Shown here one piece after another: positions 59,537-64,000 of a stretch of 64,000 bases of DNA (positions within the stretch are counted from its first letter, which is position 1; each line of letters opens with the position of its first letter). Below the pieces are notes generated by a model. That model saw only the letters and a list, made by a program, of their open reading frames with translations, made no database searches and was not told the DNA's origin. The stretch covers positions 186,001 through 250,000 of the forward strand of contig CAKVEC010000001.1 in NCBI GenBank assembly GCA_934728255.1. Direction: 5' to 3'. The DNA is from an uncultured Bacteroidales bacterium (lineage in GTDB: Bacteria > Bacteroidota > Bacteroidia > Bacteroidales > Paludibacteraceae). A program made the position numbers and the translations under genes.

Positions 59537-59917
59537 ATGACAGAAAGACAGTTGGAAATGCGAGAAAAGTTTATGGCTTTTGCGGTGCGTATAGTAAACT
59601 TAAATAAGTATTTGAGTGAACAGAAGCATGAATTTAGTATGTCAAAGCAAATACAACGTTCAGGTACTGCTATTGGTGCATTGCAACGAGAGGCGCATTA
59701 TGCGGAGAGCAATGTGGATATGATTCACAAATTACGCATTGCACTAAAAGAAGCAAATGAAACTGGCTTTTGGCTTGAACTGCTTTGCAGAACAGAATAT
59801 ATAACTAAAGCAGAATATGAATCGTTAAACAATGAATTAGTGGAATTGTGCAAGATATTGGTTCCCAGCATTGCTACTTTAACTAAACGTAATGTGGATA
59901 AAAATTCTGCGGATTAA
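59537..59917 (+). CDS. Four-helix bundle protein (23S rRNA IVS family type)
   Basis: The 126-residue all-helical protein has the family's RSGTAIGALQREAHYAES and KLRIALKEANETGFWLELL segments. Such proteins were first described from intervening sequences in rRNA genes and are often found as orphans beside polysaccharide genes; a related fold occurs in diversity-generating retroelement accessory proteins, but no reverse transcriptase is present here. The gene is clearly AT-richer than its neighbours, which suggests transfer. Confidence 0.85.
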   Translation: MTERQLEMREKFMAFAVRIVNLNKYLSEQKHEFSMSKQIQRSGTAIGALQREAHYAESNVDMIHKLRIALKEANETGFWLELLCRTEYITKAEYESLNNELVELCKILVPSIATLTKRNVDKNSAD

Positions 59918-59953
59918 TTCTATCATTCTATTTTTCTATCATTCTATAACTTT

Positions 59954-61333
59954 ATGAATATAAGTATTTTCGGTTTGGGATATGTGGGCTGCGTAGGTGC
60001 AGCCTGTTTGGCTAAGTTGGGGCATCATGTTATCGGCGTGGATGTCAATGAAAACAAGGTGCGTCTTATGCAAGAGGGAAAACCTACTATCATCGAGGAA
60101 GGCATTGCGGCACTCTGTCTGGAGGCACATAATGCAGGGCGTATGGCGGCTACCACTGATGTCAATATGGCTGTAATGCAGACCGACGTATCGTTCATTG
60201 TGGTAGGTACCCCCTCAAGCAAAGAGGGGCACCTCAATCTGAACTACATCTACGCGGTGGCAAAGCAGATAGGCGAAGCCTTACGCCACAAGACGACCTT
60301 CCATATCGTGGCTATCCGCTCCACGGTGCTGCCGGGTACCAATGAGAAAGTGGGTGAAATCATTGCAGAGACTTCGGGCAAAGAGCGCAACAAGGACTTT
60401 ACCATTGTCAGCAACCCCGAGTTCCTGCGTGAGGGCACCTCGGTGAAAGACTATTTCAATCCGCCTTTGACGCTTGTTGGTACGGATAACCCGTATGCCG
60501 AACAGGTGTTCCGTGAGATTTACAAGGACATTGCCGCCGAGTTTGTCTCTACCGATATTCGTGTGGCGGAGATGATGAAATACGTGAACAATACCTACCA
60601 TGCGCTGAAGATTGTGTTTGGCAATGAGGTGGGCAATATCTGCAAAGGGCTGAACATCGACAGCCACAAGGTGATGGAGATATTTTGCAAAGACAAGCAA
60701 CTGAATATCAGTCCCTACTATTTCAAACCCGGTTTTGCTTACGGTGGTTCGTGCCTGCCCAAGGATATGAAAGCCCTGCGCACGTTGGCGCACGACCTCT
60801 ATATTGATGTGCCTGTTATTGAGAGTATTCACGCTTCCAACGAAGCGCAGAAACGCAATGCGGTGCAACTGATTATGGCGCAAGGACATCGCAAAATAGG
60901 CATCCTCGGTTTGTCCTTCAAGGCAGGAACCGACGACCTGCGTTGCTCTCCTATTGTGGACGTGGTAGAGAGCCTGCTCGGCAAGGGTTTTGAAATACGC
61001 ATCTATGACAAGAATGTGAAAGTCAGCGAATTGACAGGTACCAACAAGGACTTCATTATGGCGAAGATACCGCATTTGCAGCACTTTGTCAGCGACGACT
61101 TGGATGCCGTATGTGCCAACAGCGATGTCCTTGTCATAACCAACAAGGAGAAAGACTTTGCTAATGTGCTCCAACGCTACCCCCATAAGGTCATTGTGGA
61201 CTTGGTTCGCCAATGGAAAGAGGTCAATTACACGGGGCATTATGAGGGACTCTCTTGGGGCGACATCAACACCAACCATACCGCCCAAGAAACAAAAGAC
61301 AGCACTATGGACTTCAAGCAAACGGAGTTCTGA
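59954..61333 (+). CDS. GDP-mannose 6-dehydrogenase-like nucleotide-sugar dehydrogenase
   Basis: The 459-residue enzyme oxidises a nucleotide sugar at C6 with NAD. The start MNISIFGLGYVGCVGAACLA, the SSKEGHLNLNYIYAVAKQI region, and the GGSCLPKDMKALR motif with catalytic Cys267 place it close to AlgD-type GDP-mannose dehydrogenases. It is the third, different dehydrogenase in the window, after Ugd and the TviB-like enzyme. Its product would be GDP-mannuronate, if the assignment holds. It closes the cassette and a copy of the post-stop motif begins 5 bases after its stop. Confidence 0.88.
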   Translation: MNISIFGLGYVGCVGAACLAKLGHHVIGVDVNENKVRLMQEGKPTIIEEGIAALCLEAHNAGRMAATTDVNMAVMQTDVSFIVVGTPSSKEGHLNLNYIYAVAKQIGEALRHKTTFHIVAIRSTVLPGTNEKVGEIIAETSGKERNKDFTIVSNPEFLREGTSVKDYFNPPLTLVGTDNPYAEQVFREIYKDIAAEFVSTDIRVAEMMKYVNNTYHALKIVFGNEVGNICKGLNIDSHKVMEIFCKDKQLNISPYYFKPGFAYGGSCLPKDMKALRTLAHDLYIDVPVIESIHASNEAQKRNAVQLIMAQGHRKIGILGLSFKAGTDDLRCSPIVDVVESLLGKGFEIRIYDKNVKVSELTGTNKDFIMAKIPHLQHFVSDDLDAVCANSDVLVITNKEKDFANVLQRYPHKVIVDLVRQWKEVNYTGHYEGLSWGDINTNHTAQETKDSTMDFKQTEF

Positions 61334-61337
61334 TTTA

Positions 61338-61393
61338 GCGTCAGACCGATATAAGTGGTATATTTGTTAATTTGTAAAACAGCAATATATATT
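61338..61393. repeat. Post-stop dispersed motif, copy 2
   Basis: The core CGATATAAGTGGTA and TTAATTTGTAAAACAGCA matches the copy at 56309-56366. Both begin a few bases after a stop codon and in the same direction. Confidence 0.65.
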
Positions 61394-61439
61394 TTCTGAA
61401 TATATTTGGTTTAGTATTTCGTGTATTTGTATAAAAAGC

Positions 61440-61475
61440 GCGGCACGTGTTGTGCCGCAAGACAGGTTTTGTAAG
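61440..61475. terminator. Hairpin between convergent genes
   Basis: GCGGCAC (61440-61446) pairs with GTGCCGC (61452-61458) around GTGTT, with T-containing sequence following. It probably ends the dehydrogenase transcript. Confidence 0.5.
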
Positions 61476-61511
61476 TTTTGTTTTATAACTTTTTGCTATA
61501 TCAAACTTATG

Positions 61512-62519
61512 TTAATCCCGTTTCTGCAGCCATCTGACAGCCAACTTGCCTAAACGGTACAGCCATGGCTTGCTGACATATAGGAAGCGCCCGTTTTCAA
61601 CCTCTGTCCCGCCAAAGCGGGACTTGAAAGTGCGTACGCCATAGGGTGTGTCCGGTGTGCCTGCACCCATAAAATCAAATGAGGAAATGCCGTGTGTGGC
61701 AGCATACTCTATGGCGGCATAGGTGGCTAATACGGAAGGATATTGTTGCCGGTACTGTTTGTCCAAACCGCATATATACCACTCATACAGGGTTTGTTTC
61801 TTCAGAATGGGACATACAATGCCACCGATAATACGGCCTAGGTATTTGATCAGCAGGAACTTTGCATAATCCCACCGGTAGAGGGTCAGGAAGAAATCAG
61901 CACTTGGCAATGGTGTCTTTATTTTGTGCGTATAGAGGTCTCGCAAGATAGCATACAACTCCGTAACATCGCTGTCCGATTGCGCTTCTGTGATGTATGC
62001 GCCGTGGGCAAATCCTTTTCGGATTTGCCTGCGGCGATTGCTTTTCATCCGTCCCCATACGGCGGCAGGATCTGTGCAATCCACTTGAAAATTCAAGTGC
62101 GGCGTATAGTCAAACCCTTGTGCGGCAAACACGCTTTTCCAATGGGAGTAGTCGTGTAGGTTACGCAGTTCGATGTATATGCTTTTGCTTGTTAAATTTT
62201 CACGAACAATAGCAAGCAAAGTTGATAATGCTTCATCGCTGATATGTTCGTCCAATAATGCCCCGCCGGGGATAATGGCACGCCGTGTGAAGAATTGTTT
62301 GACCGCATTCCGTTCTCGGGTGATGTATCCCGCTACAATACCTACAAACATTCCGTTTTCTTCCGCTCCGAACACAAACGGTTGCATCTCCTGTGGCATA
62401 CAACCGTAGAAATCGTATGCCGCACGTGTTTGGAACCATGTTGCCCACGCTGATTGTTCCGCCAAAGCGTCCCACGCTTGCGGAGGAATGTCGGAATATT
62501 GGGTATAAATGTGTAGCAT
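61512..62519 (-). CDS. FemAB/GNAT-like acyltransferase
   Basis: The 335-residue protein starts at ATG 62519 (MLHIYTQYSDIPPQAWD). It has two GNAT-type halves as in FemAB proteins, which transfer amino acids from aminoacyl-tRNA to peptidoglycan precursors. Related uncharacterised enzymes modify surface polysaccharides. Conserved-looking stretches are NRRRQIRKGF, KYLGRIIGGIVCPIL, LYEWYICGLDKQYRQQYPS and FDFMGAGTPDTPYGV. The start overlaps the upstream stop by one base (TAATG), implying coupling with the LRR gene. The acceptor is unknown. Confidence 0.82.
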   Translation of the reverse strand: MLHIYTQYSDIPPQAWDALAEQSAWATWFQTRAAYDFYGCMPQEMQPFVFGAEENGMFVGIVAGYITRERNAVKQFFTRRAIIPGGALLDEHISDEALSTLLAIVRENLTSKSIYIELRNLHDYSHWKSVFAAQGFDYTPHLNFQVDCTDPAAVWGRMKSNRRRQIRKGFAHGAYITEAQSDSDVTELYAILRDLYTHKIKTPLPSADFFLTLYRWDYAKFLLIKYLGRIIGGIVCPILKKQTLYEWYICGLDKQYRQQYPSVLATYAAIEYAATHGISSFDFMGAGTPDTPYGVRTFKSRFGGTEVENGRFLYVSKPWLYRLGKLAVRWLQKRD

Positions 62520-64000
62520 TATCTGTTCTTGCACCCTTTGAAAGCATTTTTCCCGACAATCGCTGTCGCAGGGTAGTAAGGTACCATCAGGCTCTCGCAA
62601 TCTTTGAAAGCGGATGCACCTATCTTTTTCAGCCCTTCGGGCAAAACAACCTTGCGCAGGTTCTTGCAGTTCATAAATGCCTCTTCGCCAATCGTTTGCA
62701 CACTGTCGGGCAACGTGATCTCCCGCAGTTGTCTGCATTCATAGAGTGCACCGTCCTCTATGGCGCGTAGCCGTTGATTGAACTTAATCGTACGCAGACT
62801 CACACATTGTGCCAATACCCCTTGGCTCAATACGGTTAGTGATGCTGGTAATACAATGTCTTCCAGCATCTTGCATTCTTGGAAAGCCCCTTCTTCTATT
62901 ACGTGAATATGATCCGCAAGGTAAATCCCGCGCAACTGCTGACAATTCTGAAAAGCCGATTTCCCTATACGGAAAGTGGATTTCGGGATGTTAATGCGCT
63001 CCAAAGTAACACACCCCTTAAATGCCTCATCGCCAATGGCGTATGTCCCTTCCGGAAGCACTACTTTGCGTAAGTGGGTGCAACCGGTAAATACGCCGTT
63101 GTTCAAATTGATAACTTGTTCTGGAATAGTAACTTCCACAAATTTGGCACACCCCGCAAAGGCCATTTCGCCTATTTCTTGGAGGGTGGCAGGAAATTTC
63201 AGATCCTCCAAAGAAGAACACCCCGTAAATGCCCCGTTGTCTATTTTGCGCAAGCCCTCTGGTAATGTCAGCCGTTGTATCGAGCGGCAGAGGTAGAAAC
63301 AGCCTTGCGGGATAATGGTCAGTTTATCAGACAATACCTGTTTGCGTAGGTTTTCGCACCCGTAGAAAGCCCCCATTCCTAATGTTTCTATATCTGTTGG
63401 CAGGGTGGCTTCGCGGAGCAGTTTGCACCCGTAGAAAGCAAAATTGCCCACTTGTTTTACGCTCGCAGGAATGCTTACATCTGTCAGATTCTCGCATTTG
63501 TAAAAGGCTGCGTTGGGTATTGCCGACACTGTCGCAGGTATCACTACCGACTTGATTTTCTTGCTGTTGGCGAATGCCCCCGCGGCAATCAGCCGGGTGG
63601 GGATTTTGTTCTTGAATACAAACTTGGCAGGTACATCATCGTTCACGGCAATTAGGCAACCGTCGATATACAATGCCCCTTTTTTCCATTTTTTCTCGTT
63701 GTTCCATATGCCCGAATTGCTAAAGGCATCTTCTCCTATCTCGGTGATAGTCTGCGGAATGATTGCACGTGTCAGGTTTTTGCAATCGCGGAATGTCTCG
63801 TGGTCAATGCGTCGTACCGTACTGGGAAATTCCACTCTGGTAAGTGTTTTGTTTCCTTGAAAAGCCCCGGCTGCAATCAATCGTGTACCCTCGGGGATGA
63901 TAAATTTGCCCTTAATGGTCTTGTCTGTCGCAATCAGGCAACTGTCTATGTATAATGCCCCGTTCGTCCAATTTGTCTTGTCGAGCATAATGCCCGTGCC
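62519..64000 (-). CDS. BspA-type leucine-rich-repeat protein, 5' partial
   Basis: A long series of LRR_5 (BspA) repeats of about 23 residues is seen, of the form GAFxGCxxLxxVxLPxGLxxI, for example GAFYGCENLRKQVLSDKLTI. The frame stays open to base 64000 before the Met at 63988. That Met aligns with a Trp in an internal repeat (GIWNNEKKWKKGALYIDGCL versus GIMLDKTNWTNGALYIDSCL), so it is not the start and the gene runs off the window. Family members are surface-exposed adhesins in Bacteroidales. No signal peptide can be judged here. Confidence 0.88.
   Translation of the reverse strand, partial: GTGIMLDKTNWTNGALYIDSCLIATDKTIKGKFIIPEGTRLIAAGAFQGNKTLTRVEFPSTVRRIDHETFRDCKNLTRAIIPQTITEIGEDAFSNSGIWNNEKKWKKGALYIDGCLIAVNDDVPAKFVFKNKIPTRLIAAGAFANSKKIKSVVIPATVSAIPNAAFYKCENLTDVSIPASVKQVGNFAFYGCKLLREATLPTDIETLGMGAFYGCENLRKQVLSDKLTIIPQGCFYLCRSIQRLTLPEGLRKIDNGAFTGCSSLEDLKFPATLQEIGEMAFAGCAKFVEVTIPEQVINLNNGVFTGCTHLRKVVLPEGTYAIGDEAFKGCVTLERINIPKSTFRIGKSAFQNCQQLRGIYLADHIHVIEEGAFQECKMLEDIVLPASLTVLSQGVLAQCVSLRTIKFNQRLRAIEDGALYECRQLREITLPDSVQTIGEEAFMNCKNLRKVVLPEGLKKIGASAFKDCESLMVPYYPATAIVGKNAFKGCKNR

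Noticed and set aside
59537..59917. Diversity-generating retroelement accessory (Avd) gene
   Set aside because: The fold is related, but no reverse transcriptase, template repeat or variable repeat was seen nearby.
63986..63988. ATG at 63988 as the start of the LRR gene
   Set aside because: The frame remains open to the window edge and this Met aligns inside an internal repeat, so the gene is truncated by the window.

Overview
The window looks like the chromosome of a member of the Bacteroidota, most likely Bacteroidales. Supporting signs are a two-subunit B12-dependent methylmalonyl-CoA mutase, type IX secretion genes (porU, porV) beside a huge protein with a T9SS sorting domain, families largely confined to this phylum (DUF2851, DUF2723/GT117, the tiny AURKAIP1/COX24-type basic protein), many TAnnTTTG promoter -7 boxes, and few Shine-Dalgarno sequences. 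No tRNA, rRNA, transposase, integrase or CRISPR array was seen. The genus cannot be named from sequence alone.

Layout. 1-4.8 kb (+): mutA (cut by the left edge), mutB, two small lipoproteins. 4.9-25.2 kb (-): sufE, aroK, a small exported protein, ispF, porV, porU, a degenerate FAH-fold protein, a lipoprotein, a 3270-residue LamG surface protein, an EamA permease and a DUF2851 protein. 25.3-31.6 kb: an acyl-CoA synthetase, a divergent pair of unknown genes, and two nucleotide-sugar dehydrogenases of different subfamilies. 31.9-36.5 kb (+): a GT117 membrane protein and a His-rich CobW GTPase. 36.5-37.9 kb (-): mutY and a small gene. 38.5-45.7 kb (+): hup, a 29-residue basic protein, RNase G, DUF177-rpmF, an RNA pseudouridine synthase and a Pif1-like helicase. 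Then valS (-), a GDSL hydrolase, gdhA, a receiver/PEP-synthase-like fusion, a Na/Pi symporter and a thioesterase. 56.9-61.3 kb (+): a glycan-related cassette (ATP-grasp, DUF354, four-helix bundle, GDP-mannose dehydrogenase-like). 61.5-64 kb (-): a FemAB-like acyltransferase coupled to a leucine-rich-repeat protein that runs off the right edge.

How genes fit together. PorU and PorV form the outer-membrane attachment part of the T9SS, and the giant protein, which ends in a sorting domain, is a likely client encoded next door. Its downstream lipoprotein repeats one of its own modules. The dehydrogenases, ATP-grasp, DUF354, FemAB and GT117 proteins point to surface polysaccharide or glycoprotein synthesis. 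hup to the helicase is mostly RNA and DNA metabolism.

The most unusual signal is outside the genes. Many spacers carry short tandem arrays with an exact 11-bp period. The unit sequence differs between loci but falls into subfamilies with copies tens of kb apart. A second class of 7-8-bp AT-rich arrays sits directly against start codons. A ~150-bp intergenic element built around an 11-bp array occurs three times, and a ~57-bp motif recurs just after stop codons at both ends of the glycan cassette.
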